Notes under the pieces: model-generated
The model's input: the letters and a program-made list of their open reading frames with translations, nothing else
What the model was told of the DNA's origin: nothing
The model's database searches: none
NCBI GenBank assembly: GCA_944331895.1
Contig: CALVIX010000001.1
Coordinates: 41,545 to 105,544, forward strand
Origin: an uncultured Bacilli bacterium
GTDB lineage: Bacteria > Bacillota_I > Bacilli_A > RF39 > UBA660
Length of the DNA: 64,000 nucleotides
Reading direction: 5' to 3'
Translations under genes and position numbers: made by a program
In this document: positions 27,302-36,036 of the stretch, one piece after another
Numbering within the stretch: position 1 is the first letter of the stretch
How the letters are laid out: each line of letters opens with the position of its first letter

Positions 27302-29398
27302 CTATTGTTGCCATGTATGCGTTTTTCCGGTGTGAACACACTTCGTCTGTTGTTTTCCCCACCATTCTTTCCATGCACTTAAACTAGGTTGAAATACTGC
27401 TTTTTGACAATTATTACTCCATTTGATAGAAGTAAATTTTCCTGTCGCTCCTCCATTACAATACATAAAGTAATTATTATAATGAGCTTTTCCAGATTCC
27501 CAGCTGTTGCGCCATGCATACGCTCCGGTATAGACAATCTGATGCGTACCAAAAGAGCTACATCCTTTGGAAGTTCCAGTTACAGCATAAGTAGAACTAT
27601 TTTGAGACCAATTTGTTCCCGGTGAAGATGTATCTGCCCCAACCCAAGCAGCTTGTGCTACCGAACAACGATTGGATCCATCATAATTGTTTGTACTAGT
27701 ACATACTTTATAGCATATATATTTCGACCGTGTACGAGAAGAAGAATTTCCCCCACCATGATTTTCAAGATATCCTGTGGGCCATTGATTTGCACCTGCA
27801 TATGAACAGCTTGTGTCTGTATCATCTAACGTATAGTATTTCACTCCGCTTGCACTAGATGGTTTTATCGTAAATGTTCTCGCATTCATAGACCAATTAT
27901 TTACAGTATATACAGTCGATACTCCAGGATTTATTAACGTCCAATTGGAACGAATCGTAACAGTTCCTACTGCTTTTGCAGTAATCGTATTTCCACTCAC
28001 TGTTGCCAAAGATGAATTCGTCGTCGACCAACTCTTTCTTGTATAACCGCTTGCAGTCATATTTGGTGCAGTTGTCGTCTTTCCGACATCCACAGTTACC
28101 TTTTGTTGGGCACCAGTAATATCATTATTAAATACTATCGTCGTTGTTGCTTGCCAGTGTGCATAAATTGTTACGTTCGATGCTGGCATTACGGTTGAAC
28201 TTGAAACTTGCGTTCCTTCACTTGCAGCGGTATACCATCCTAAGAATCTATGATTTGATCTTGTTGGTGTTGGAAGCGTTCCGTATGTTGCCCCTACAGT
28301 TACCTTTTTACTAGTCGGACTAACATTTCCTCCGTTTGCATTATACGTTAAAGTATATTGATTGATCGTCCATTGTGCATACAACGTCTGATTCGCTGTA
28401 ATCGTCACTTCTGTTGTAGATGTAATTTTTGTTCCTCCAGTTGTCGCTGTAAACCATCCATTAAATGTATATCCACTTCGTGTCGGTGTTGGAAGTTCTC
28501 CATACGTACTATATTGTGTAACTTCTTTCGTCGTTGGATTGACACTTCCGCCCGTTGCATTAAATGTAACAATATACTTATTCTGTTTCCACTGTGCGTA
28601 TAATGTGTGATTGTCTCCATTTTTTACATTTGTATCCTTTGTAATGAGAGAGCCACCACTTTTTGCAGTATACCATCCGAGGAAGGTATATCCTTTTCTC
28701 GTCGTCGTTGGAAGTTCACCATAAGGTTTACCAACTGTTACTACCATAGTTTTCGTAACAGCACTTCCTCCATTCGCATCAAATGTTACAGTTGGAGTTT
28801 TCGCTTGCCAATGTGCATACAACGTATGATTTCTCGTAATCGTAATACGCTGATCACCAGTCACACGTTCTCCTCCATTCTTTTCTGTAAACCATCCTAA
28901 AAATATATATCCATCTCTCGTCGGATTTGGAATATCTCCATATTTTGCCTTATATGTTCGCGCTAAAGATGCTGGTGTGACACTTCCTCCGTTCGCATCT
29001 AGCAAGACTAAAATACTCTGATTACTTCCTTTCTTAATTTGGAAAGAATACGTATAATCTGCGTTAACCGTTACCTCTACTTGTGTTTCGATCGGTAGAT
29101 CTTCGTTCGTCTCTGGATCGGTTACCACGTTTCGAATATACCCTTCACTGATCAATTCATCGATTGTGACATAGGCCTGTCCTCCAGGTGCGACAAGTGC
29201 CGGATAAAAATCCCTATTTTCTACAAAGTATGATTCACTTGCCGCATACAATTCGACAAGATAACGTTCATAAGTACTTTCGACATCTTTTTTCATCATA
29301 TTGCTAATTGTCGGTAGTCCAACTAAAAGAATAATGGACATAACGACAATAACTCCCATCAATTCAATGAGTGTAAATCCTTTTTTTGATTCTCTCAC
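27302..29398 (-). CDS. Type IV prepilin-like protein with four InlB B-repeats
   Basis: 698 aa. N-terminal class III signal KKG then FTLIELMGVIVV (cleavage after Gly 7, Glu at +5), pilin helix to ~35 and a short pilin-like region to ~125. Four InlB B-repeats (Listeria-Bacteroides type, each ending with LYAxW) span ~131-198, 203-271, 276-343 and 348-416. An Ig-like Big_2-type part (~417-490) and a Cys-containing C-terminal domain with Trp/Ser/Asn-rich sequence follow. Likely a surface adhesin displayed from the membrane or a pilus-like fibre. No PilB, PilC or prepilin peptidase gene lies in the window. First gene of a three-gene cassette. Confidence 0.8.
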   Translation of the reverse strand: MRESKKGFTLIELMGVIVVMSIILLVGLPTISNMMKKDVESTYERYLVELYAASESYFVENRDFYPALVAPGGQAYVTIDELISEGYIRNVVTDPETNEDLPIETQVEVTVNADYTYSFQIKKGSNQSILVLLDANGGSVTPASLARTYKAKYGDIPNPTRDGYIFLGWFTEKNGGERVTGDQRITITRNHTLYAHWQAKTPTVTFDANGGSAVTKTMVVTVGKPYGELPTTTRKGYTFLGWYTAKSGGSLITKDTNVKNGDNHTLYAQWKQNKYIVTFNATGGSVNPTTKEVTQYSTYGELPTPTRSGYTFNGWFTATTGGTKITSTTEVTITANQTLYAQWTINQYTLTYNANGGNVSPTSKKVTVGATYGTLPTPTRSNHRFLGWYTAASEGTQVSSSTVMPASNVTIYAHWQATTTIVFNNDITGAQQKVTVDVGKTTTAPNMTASGYTRKSWSTTNSSLATVSGNTITAKAVGTVTIRSNWTLINPGVSTVYTVNNWSMNARTFTIKPSSASGVKYYTLDDTDTSCSYAGANQWPTGYLENHGGGNSSSRTRSKYICYKVCTSTNNYDGSNRCSVAQAAWVGADTSSPGTNWSQNSSTYAVTGTSKGCSSFGTHQIVYTGAYAWRNSWESGKAHYNNYFMYCNGGATGKFTSIKWSNNCQKAVFQPSLSAWKEWWGKQQTKCVHTGKTHTWQQ
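28151..29008 (-). repeat. Four tandem InlB B-repeat (Flg_new) units
   Basis: Each unit is ~66-69 codons, with T-F-x-A-x-G-G near the beginning, then Y-G-x-L-P-x-x-T-R, G-(W)-(F/Y)-T and T-(L/I)-Y-A-(H/Q)-W at the end. Confidence 0.85.
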
Positions 29399-29472
29399 AA
29401 TTTCACCAACCTATCGTTTTCGATTCTATCTTATGTTAAGTATATCGTGTATTAAAGTGATTGTCAATAAAG

Positions 29473-29493
29473 AAAAAAGGCATTACTGCCCTT
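29473..29493 (-). terminator. Terminator of the ftsY-herA operon
   Basis: AGGGCA/TGCCTT stem with GTAA loop and six T, overlapping the end of the HerA-like gene. Confidence 0.65.
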
Positions 29494-31255
29494 GATTTTG
29501 ATGTACTGCCCATGTATCCACGATGTCACAACTGCTACTTGATGGCTCTGGATTTGGCATCTCCATATGTATGATCATCGGAACTTTAAATGCTTTACCA
29601 AATGCAACACAAGTACCTGGTTGTAAACTCTTTTGTTTTTCTACAACTTCTTCGCTAACATTAGGAAGCATCTTACGAATATATTCGAGATCTCTCGGGT
29701 GATTCATCTTAAAAATCATGAAATTCGTACACTGCGAAATAACTGTTTCTGAGATTTCTACAGGTCGCTGTGAGATCAAGTTAAAGATAAGTCCATACTT
29801 ACGTCCCTCTTTAGCAACACGTTCAAAAATATTATAACCTAATAAAAATTTATCGGTATCGTTTTGAACGTAACGGTGTGCCTCTTCTAAGAAAATATGG
29901 AAAGGAATGGATGCACGTTGTGGAAGCATCTTCGTAAAGTGAAACAACATCTTCGTATAAATCTTGGTTACTACTTTTGCAAAAGAATCTTCTACATCCT
30001 CTAAGTTAAAGTTAACAATTTGGGCTTTACGTCCATTTTTGTTCACCAGGCTAGCAATGTAATTTTCTTCAGTAATGAAGTTAGGGTAATTAAAATACTT
30101 TGCATTTTCTCCAATTACTAATGCATGTAATCTTACTTTTAATGTAATCGCATCTCCATAAGTCTTAGCATTTTGTAAAAGACCTTCACTGATCAAAGTA
30201 AAATTGAGTGCTTTTTCTAGATCCTCAAGTGTAAACTTGTTTTTCGTCTGTGCTTCATATTTATCTAATTCTTCATCGATAAAGCTACTTACATATTCTG
30301 TTACTAAAATACTTTCAACAAATTCACCAGTTTTATTGACGATAAAACATTCCCTAAATTTACGAGTGTATCCAGCCCCTTGTACCACTGCTTCTAAATT
30401 GAATTGTGGTGTGGAACATGTTTGCAAAATAGAGAAAATATCATTTCTCTTACTTAAAGATGTTTGATTGGTATATAAAATCATCATAATCGCTTTTGCA
30501 ATCAAATGATTTTTGTATTTTAAAGACTGCTCACTACTCTCCGCAAAAATAGAAGTCAACTTTAACATACGTTCGATAATTGGTAACTGTGAGTGCTCAG
30601 TTGCTCCAAGTAACAATGCATAATCGTCGACATCGAGTAACCAAGGTGGAATCGATAAGATTTCCCCACCGTTTACTTCTTTGACATTCGTCGTATAAAA
30701 TTTAAAGTTAAAATTAGGATTCAATGTATTTACCGACATAAAAGCATTGTGATATTCTCCGTAAGCATCGAAAATGAAGAAGTTAGAACGGAATGGTGGT
30801 AGATTTGGATTGACAAATACATTTTGTAAAAGTCGTGCGACTCCACAAGACTTACCACTACCAGTATTACCGAAGATAGCCATATGATTTGCAAATAAAT
30901 CATTGATATTAACTCTTACTGGATAATTATCATAAAGCGGAGAATAGCCAAGCAGTAAACTTTCTGGTCCATCCTCTCCAACGATCATCGCAAGTTCCTC
31001 TTTCGTGATAATTCGAATATTAGCAGATAATGTAGGTTTTCGAATTACACCCCCAATGAATCTACCATTCGATATTTCCCCTAAGAAGTGCACTTTTATA
31101 ATATCTTTACTAATGTCTTCTACTTCCCCTAAAATTTTCTTCTTTTCATCCTCAAAGACAATATGCATGTTCATTAAATTTGTAGCAAGTGGAGTTCCCT
31201 CTTTAATCTTAATGTGTGCGACAGTATCGCTAATATAAAGTATTTCTCCAAACAT
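29483..31255 (-). CDS. HerA-like (DUF87) hexameric ATPase
   Basis: 590 aa. N-terminal HAS-barrel region (~1-100), P-loop GNTGSGKSCG (~135), a Walker B HIFLEEAHRY (~460) and a HerA/FtsK-type arginine motif region (ISQRPVEISETVI). HerA family members pump or unwind DNA, usually with the nuclease NurA in archaea; no nurA is near here. Last gene of a ftsY-membrane protein-ylxM transcript, 18 bases after ylxM. Role in this bacterium unknown; DNA translocation or repair is inferred from the family. Confidence 0.82.
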   Translation of the reverse strand: MFGEILYISDTVAHIKIKEGTPLATNLMNMHIVFEDEKKKILGEVEDISKDIIKVHFLGEISNGRFIGGVIRKPTLSANIRIITKEELAMIVGEDGPESLLLGYSPLYDNYPVRVNINDLFANHMAIFGNTGSGKSCGVARLLQNVFVNPNLPPFRSNFFIFDAYGEYHNAFMSVNTLNPNFNFKFYTTNVKEVNGGEILSIPPWLLDVDDYALLLGATEHSQLPIIERMLKLTSIFAESSEQSLKYKNHLIAKAIMMILYTNQTSLSKRNDIFSILQTCSTPQFNLEAVVQGAGYTRKFRECFIVNKTGEFVESILVTEYVSSFIDEELDKYEAQTKNKFTLEDLEKALNFTLISEGLLQNAKTYGDAITLKVRLHALVIGENAKYFNYPNFITEENYIASLVNKNGRKAQIVNFNLEDVEDSFAKVVTKIYTKMLFHFTKMLPQRASIPFHIFLEEAHRYVQNDTDKFLLGYNIFERVAKEGRKYGLIFNLISQRPVEISETVISQCTNFMIFKMNHPRDLEYIRKMLPNVSEEVVEKQKSLQPGTCVAFGKAFKVPMIIHMEMPNPEPSSSSCDIVDTWAVHQNQGQ

Positions 31256-31273
31256 AAAAAACCCCTTTTCCTT

Positions 31274-31561
31274 TTAAATCCAATCTTCAATCAATTCTAT
31301 AATATCATTTTTTTCCTTTAATGTATCTAAAATCTTTTGTTTCTTTTCATATAAATGTAAACAAGCTTCATAATGATACAATTTTTCTTCGACATCTTTA
31401 ATCTGTTTATGTACTGCATTTCTACTAATATTGTAATTTTCACTCATCTCCGATAATGTCAAATTTTGAAAATAATAATCCTCAAAATAATTTCTCTGTT
31501 TTTCCGTTAGTAACTCTTTATAATAATCATATAAATTATTAAGATAAAATACTGATTCCAA
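31274..31561 (-). CDS. ylxM: YlxM/p13 family SRP-associated DNA-binding-like protein
   Basis: 95 aa. Helix-turn-helix of the sigma-70 region 4 type: LYDYYKELLTEKQRNYFEDY, then LTLSEMSENYNISRNAVHKQ. YlxM is known to modulate Ffh/FtsY in some Gram-positives. Canonical ylxM stands between ftsY and ffh; here it follows ftsY and a small membrane gene, whereas ffh is elsewhere. No ATG is available: TTG at 31561 is proposed, with AGGG some eleven bases upstream. The 23-base overlap with the previous gene suggests coupling. Confidence 0.8.
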   Translation of the reverse strand: MESVFYLNNLYDYYKELLTEKQRNYFEDYYFQNLTLSEMSENYNISRNAVHKQIKDVEEKLYHYEACLHLYEKKQKILDTLKEKNDIIELIEDWI

Positions 31562-31805
31562 GTGGCTCTAACCCTGCAAAAAGCGCAAATAATATTCCAC
31601 ACGTAATATAGACAATTGTCATATATTTACGATGGTAGATTTTATGATTATTATATCCCATTAAGAAAAACAGAAAAGCGAGTAAAATTTCAAAAAAGAT
31701 GATATAAGCAGCATCGATCAAACAGTAGATCCCGAGCGCTAATAAAGCAATTAAACTATAAAATTGTAACTGTAAAGAAGCAGGAACGCTTTTTTTTGTT
31801 TTCAT
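31539..31805 (-). CDS. Small membrane protein between ftsY and ylxM
   Basis: 88 aa, about three membrane segments (LIALLALGIYCLIDAAYI, FEILLAFLFFLMGYN, YMTIVYITCGILFALFAG). The start at 31805 (ATG after GGGAGAGTAGGAAA) is chosen because the longer frame would read through the end of ftsY in another phase. Five bases after the ftsY stop. Not recognised. Confidence 0.6.
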   Translation of the reverse strand: MKTKKSVPASLQLQFYSLIALLALGIYCLIDAAYIIFFEILLAFLFFLMGYNNHKIYHRKYMTIVYITCGILFALFAGLEPLGISILS

Positions 31806-31809
31806 TTTC

Positions 31810-32796
31810 CTACTCTCCCTTCGTATCGTCAAATAATCCATAGATATACTTTTCAATATCGAAAACTCTAAGGTCTTCCTTTTTTTCTCCAAGTCCAATG
31901 TATTTAACAGGAATTCCAACCATTTCTTTAATAGCTAGAACAATACCACCTTTGGCAGTACCATCTAACTTCGTCAAAACAATTCCCGTAATATTCGTGA
32001 TGCTTTTAAAACTTTTTGCCTGACTGATGCCATTTTGTCCTGTCGTCGCATCCAATACTAAAAGAGTCTCGTGAGGTGCACCAGGAATCATCTTTCCGAT
32101 CACTTTATTGACTTTTTCAAGTTCGTTCATCAAGTTATCTTTATTTTGCAATCTACCAGCTGTGTCGATCAAAACGACGTCCACATCTTCCTTTAAAGCT
32201 CTATCTAATCCATCGTACATTACACTCGCTGGATCGGCGTGTTCTTTATAAACAACTGGAACATCTATCATTTGTCCCCATTCTTGTATTTGCTCCACTG
32301 CACCAGCACGGAAAGTATCTCCTGCTACCAAGAGAACTTTTTTCCCTTGTTCTTTTAACTGATACGCCAATTTTCCAATCGTCGTCGTCTTTCCAACACC
32401 GTTAACCCCGACGAATAAAATAACTGTCGGCCCATTTTCAGCATACTGAATCTTATTGACGATAATATCATTATTAACATAGATAATAAACATCTCATCG
32501 ACGATGATCTCCCTTAAATCTTCCGGAGACTCAATATGTTCTTTTTTCACTCTTTTTTTCAATTGATCGATAAAATCCATTACCGTATTGACACCGATAT
32601 CTGCCATAATCAAAATGTTTTCTAACTCTTCAAAATATTCATCGTTTACTTTACGGTATTTTTTTGAAAGCGTCCCCAATTGATTAGAAAATTCTTTTCT
32701 TGTTTTCTCTAACCCTTTTTGATAATTTTCTATTTCTTTTTTTTCTTCTTTATTTCCTGTTTTTATAATATTTTTAAATCTATCAAAGAGTCCCAT
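31810..32796 (-). CDS. ftsY: SRP receptor FtsY
   Basis: 328 aa GTPase that docks Ffh-bound ribosomes at the membrane. N domain ~20-100; G domain with GVNGVGKTTTIGKLA (~133), DTFRAGAVEQI, DTAGRLQN, TKLDGTAKGG. The acidic A domain is very short, as in many Gram-positives. The start at 32796 follows an AGAGGTGA ribosome site; the longer frame start lacks one. Confidence 0.96.
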   Translation of the reverse strand: MGLFDRFKNIIKTGNKEEKKEIENYQKGLEKTRKEFSNQLGTLSKKYRKVNDEYFEELENILIMADIGVNTVMDFIDQLKKRVKKEHIESPEDLREIIVDEMFIIYVNNDIIVNKIQYAENGPTVILFVGVNGVGKTTTIGKLAYQLKEQGKKVLLVAGDTFRAGAVEQIQEWGQMIDVPVVYKEHADPASVMYDGLDRALKEDVDVVLIDTAGRLQNKDNLMNELEKVNKVIGKMIPGAPHETLLVLDATTGQNGISQAKSFKSITNITGIVLTKLDGTAKGGIVLAIKEMVGIPVKYIGLGEKKEDLRVFDIEKYIYGLFDDTKGE

Positions 32797-32831
32797 AAAT
32801 TCACCTCTCCACTCTATTACCATTTTACACG

Positions 32832-32861
32832 AAAAAATGTGAAAATACTAGGTTCTCACAT
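32832..32861 (-). terminator. Terminator of the paralogue pair
   Basis: ATGTGAGAA/TTTTCACAT stem (one G-U pair), 7-nt loop, six T; overlaps the end of the 211-aa gene. Confidence 0.75.
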
Positions 32862-33491
32862 CATTTTATTGTGCTTAAAACTATTTTCGGTTAATGGATA
32901 CTCAGGACTTCCTGGAATACGACATGCCCCAGTCTCGAGCCACTGCACTCCATTTTTATCTAGATACTGCTCTTTCAATTGTCGATATGTTCTCTCCTGC
33001 GCTTCGGTGCGAACTTCAGGTGATTCTATAAAAATTCCTGTTTCGTCTCGTTCGATATCGTAAAAAACTCTTCCTATCATATAGGAATGATCTAATATAG
33101 TCCGAAATGTCGCCATTTGATTCCTCTTTTGAAGTAAAAGTTCCACCTCATCGGGATCTATGTTTAAATCAAAAGCATTTTCCTCGATCCAATCCAATAA
33201 TAAATCGATATGAAAATCAGCGCAAGTTCCTGTTTTTAAATAAAATTCTCCATCTTTTGAGATTAAAAATAGCTGAACTGGAGTTTGCAGAAAATGATGG
33301 AATCGCAACTTAGTCAATTCAATAGACTTCTCTTTCGTATCGTAACCTTCGATAACATCAGAAATTTCATCGATCCCCATCATTTTAACACTTGCAAAAA
33401 ACTCATCCATTGATGCTTGCAAGTTTTGTAACTCTTCTTCTGAAGTAATATTCCAATTTTGCAATTCTTCTTTTTCTAACTGTTCCCTCAT
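32856..33491 (-). CDS. Unknown cytosolic protein, paralogue A
   Basis: 211 aa, acidic, no signal or membrane segment. The middle has QLFLISKDGEFYLKTG and then LLLDWIEENAFDL...DEVELLLQ, which matches in pattern the same part of the gene directly upstream (33503-34099): VIFITKDGKIFHKKA and VRKFVRDYL...VDLFDLMRL. So these are diverged tandem paralogues. The ends differ. Eleven bases separate the two genes. Function not recognised. Confidence 0.6.
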   Translation of the reverse strand: MREQLEKEELQNWNITSEEELQNLQASMDEFFASVKMMGIDEISDVIEGYDTKEKSIELTKLRFHHFLQTPVQLFLISKDGEFYLKTGTCADFHIDLLLDWIEENAFDLNIDPDEVELLLQKRNQMATFRTILDHSYMIGRVFYDIERDETGIFIESPEVRTEAQERTYRQLKEQYLDKNGVQWLETGACRIPGSPEYPLTENSFKHNKMM

Positions 33492-33502
33492 GATTTTTCC
33501 CC

Positions 33503-34099
33503 CTATCTTACGATGAGATCGATATTTTCCTTTGGAATACCTTCTATCATATAAGTATCATCCTCTATGTGAAACGCTTGATTTGTCTGAAGAAATTCTT
33601 CAGAAATCATACGAGACACCATATCTCTCTTAGGCGCTTCTCCAGCACCTCTCCAAATATTACAATATGTATTACAATCTATCCAATCAAGCCATATATA
33701 ATACATTTCTATTTGCTCCTTTTGTACTAGTCGCATCAAATCAAACAAATCAACTTGTTCTAAATCGATATTCCCTAATGAACTCTCTGGACATTGCCGC
33801 AAATAATCTCTGACGAATTTTCTTACGGCGACAACATGATTTTGATTATGCTTCGCTTTTTTATGAAAAATTTTCCCATCTTTCGTAATAAATATAACCT
33901 GTGGTGGCACTGCAATATACTTTTTCAAACACCCATACATTTCTTCTTCCGACAGATAAGAAGGAAAATCATTCTCTACCATATATTCTATATATTCATC
34001 AATTGCAGGCTTACATGCTTCTGCATAATCACGCCCTGTCGTTTCACGTATTTCCTTTAAAATCGCTCTTTTTAATTTGGTTTTTAAGTTCATATCCAT
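33503..34099 (-). CDS. Unknown cytosolic protein, paralogue B
   Basis: 198 aa, no signal or membrane segment, Tyr-, Asp- and Glu-rich. Shares with paralogue A a beta-hairpin-like KDG motif (VIFITKDGKIFHKKA, ~70-84) followed by a helix rich in aromatic and acidic residues. The C-terminal part has CNTYCNIWRGAGEAPK. First gene of a two-gene transcript ending in a terminator at 32832-32861. Not recognised; a structural or regulatory role cannot be separated from sequence alone. Confidence 0.6.
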   Translation of the reverse strand: MDMNLKTKLKRAILKEIRETTGRDYAEACKPAIDEYIEYMVENDFPSYLSEEEMYGCLKKYIAVPPQVIFITKDGKIFHKKAKHNQNHVVAVRKFVRDYLRQCPESSLGNIDLEQVDLFDLMRLVQKEQIEMYYIWLDWIDCNTYCNIWRGAGEAPKRDMVSRMISEEFLQTNQAFHIEDDTYMIEGIPKENIDLIVR

Positions 34100-34146
34100 C
34101 CCTCGTCATTATCGTAACACACTTCCCCTTTGAAAAACAATAGGAC

Positions 34147-34175
34147 TAGACAAATATCGAAAAAACAAGTATAAT
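34147..34175 (+). promoter_or_regulatory. Promoter of the RNase J gene
   Basis: TAGACA, 17 bp spacer, TATAAT, followed by a leader of about 155 bases. Confidence 0.7.
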
Positions 34176-34181
34176 GTGAGA

Positions 34182-34335
34182 GTGAATTTGAAATTTATTT
34201 CAAACAACGTATTTTATAAATGTAAATAAAAATAATTTAGACGGGTTACAAAAAAAATAAAATATGATCTTGTTCAAAAAAGAACAATGTTTTTATGAAC
34301 GATTTTTTTCATTTATAAAAAAGAAAGGAGATTTT
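34182..34335 (+). promoter_or_regulatory. Long structured 5' leader of the RNase J gene
   Basis: Contains hairpins TTTGAAAT/ATTTCAAA (about 34187-34204) and TTGTTC/GAACAA (about 34270-34287), then AAAGGAG. Most genes here have leaders of 10-25 nt, so this one is exceptional. No known riboswitch recognised. An upstream start codon in the same frame (34264) is not preferred. Confidence 0.45.
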
Positions 34336-36024
34336 ATGAAGTTATTTGATAACAACAATCATCAAGTCGCAACGAAGATTTTTGCACTCGGTGGTCTTGG
34401 TGAAGTCGGTAAAAACATGTATTGTGTTATGCATGGAAACGAACTCGTAATTACCGATGCTGGAATCACTTTCCCTGGTGGAGAACTTATGGGAATCGAT
34501 TACGTTATTCCAGATTTTACATTTTTAAAGAAAAACGAGAAAAAAATTAAAGCACTTTTTATTACACACGGTCATGAAGACCATATTGGAGGAATTCCAT
34601 TTTTACTACAAACAGTCAATATTCCTGTCATCTATGCACCAAATCAAGCAGTAGGATTGATTCGCAAGAAATTAGATGAAAGAAATATCCAATATAAAAA
34701 TTTAATCGTATATGACGAAAAGACAAAAGTAAAATTCAAAAATATCGAAGTAGAATTTTTCCGTACGACACACTCAATTCCAGATTCACATGGAATATGT
34801 ATTACAACACCAAATGGTATCGTCGTAACGACGGGAGATTTTAAATTCGACTTAACCCCAATCGGACCGATGGCAAATATCCACAAAATGGCAGAAATCG
34901 GTTCACGTGGAGTAACCTTACTTATGAGTGATTCTACCAATGCACTAAACGAAGGAATGAGTATGAGTGAATCTAAGGTAGATAACGCTCTTCAAGAAAT
35001 CTTTAAAAAACATCATGGAAGAATTATTATCGCAACCTTCGCAAGTAATATTTACCGTCTAAAACATATCGTAGAAACATGTCATAAAAACGGAAGAAAG
35101 ATTGCAACATTCGGTCGTTCTATGGATACGAATATCGATATTTCTATCCAAGGTGGATATATTAAAAATAAAGATATCTTTATTACTCCAGAAGAAGCAA
35201 ATCATTTACCAGATCACAAGGTATGTTTACTCTGTACTGGATCACAAGGAGAACCACTTGCAGCTCTTTCTAGAATTGCAAACGGAACACATCGTCAAAT
35301 CAAATTAAAAGCCGATGATGTCGTCGTATTCTCTTCTAGTCCAATTCCAGGAAATGCTCTTAGCATTTCAAGAACAATCAATAAACTATACTTACGTGGC
35401 GTAGAAGTTTACACAAACACTTCTCTTAGTGATATTCATACATCTGGACATGGAAGCCAGGAAGAATTAAAACTAATGTTACGATTGATCAAACCAAAAT
35501 ACTTTATGCCATTCCATGGAGAATACCGCATGTTAAAACAACACGCTGATCTCGGAGTAGAATGTGATATTCCAAAGAAAAATACATTCGTCCTTGGAAA
35601 TGGTGATGTACTTTCTATGTATAAGGGAAAAATAGAAAGAGACGGAACCGTTCAAGCGGGAGATGTATACGTCGATGGAAATCGTATTGGAGATGTTGGT
35701 GGAGCTGTCATTAAAGATAGAAAGATTATGGCAAATGATGGTATCGTCATCGTCATTTGTAACATCGACACGAAAAAGAAGATGTTATTAAGTAATCCAA
35801 ATATTACGACGCGTGGATTCGTCCTAGTGAACGACAACATTGCTCTACTCCACGACTTAGAACACATTAGTAAACGAGCAATCGAATCAACATTAAAAGA
35901 TCGTGTCAACTATAGTGATATGAAAAGTGCTATCATGACTGAACTTACAAGTTACATATATGAAAAAACAGGAAGAAAACCAATTATTCTCCCTGTCATT
36001 ATGGATATTAAGCGCAATAGCTAA
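34336..36024 (+). CDS. Ribonuclease J
   Basis: 562 aa metallo-beta-lactamase/beta-CASP nuclease for mRNA decay and 16S rRNA maturation, with 5'-3' exo- and endonuclease activity in the family. Metal site THGHEDHIGGIP (~75-86), later FRTTHSIPDS and TTGDFKFD; beta-CASP region includes LLCTGSQGEP (~300) and SGHGSQEEL (~370). Start chosen at AAAGGAGATTTT-ATG. Whether it is RnjA or RnjB type cannot be settled here. Convergent with the histidine kinase gene. Confidence 0.94.
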   Translation: MKLFDNNNHQVATKIFALGGLGEVGKNMYCVMHGNELVITDAGITFPGGELMGIDYVIPDFTFLKKNEKKIKALFITHGHEDHIGGIPFLLQTVNIPVIYAPNQAVGLIRKKLDERNIQYKNLIVYDEKTKVKFKNIEVEFFRTTHSIPDSHGICITTPNGIVVTTGDFKFDLTPIGPMANIHKMAEIGSRGVTLLMSDSTNALNEGMSMSESKVDNALQEIFKKHHGRIIIATFASNIYRLKHIVETCHKNGRKIATFGRSMDTNIDISIQGGYIKNKDIFITPEEANHLPDHKVCLLCTGSQGEPLAALSRIANGTHRQIKLKADDVVVFSSSPIPGNALSISRTINKLYLRGVEVYTNTSLSDIHTSGHGSQEELKLMLRLIKPKYFMPFHGEYRMLKQHADLGVECDIPKKNTFVLGNGDVLSMYKGKIERDGTVQAGDVYVDGNRIGDVGGAVIKDRKIMANDGIVIVICNIDTKKKMLLSNPNITTRGFVLVNDNIALLHDLEHISKRAIESTLKDRVNYSDMKSAIMTELTSYIYEKTGRKPIILPVIMDIKRNS

Positions 36025-36036
36025 TATCCTTTTTTA

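Noticed and set aside
28358..28900. Open frames across the InlB repeats
   Set aside because: They arise from the repeat codons; no start signals.
28151..29008. CRISPR-like or DNA tandem repeat
   Set aside because: Repeat is at the protein level with a 66-69-codon period; no short direct repeats with spacers.
29483..31255. HerA-NurA or HerA-Sir2 defence module
   Set aside because: No nuclease or Sir2 partner; neighbours are SRP genes.
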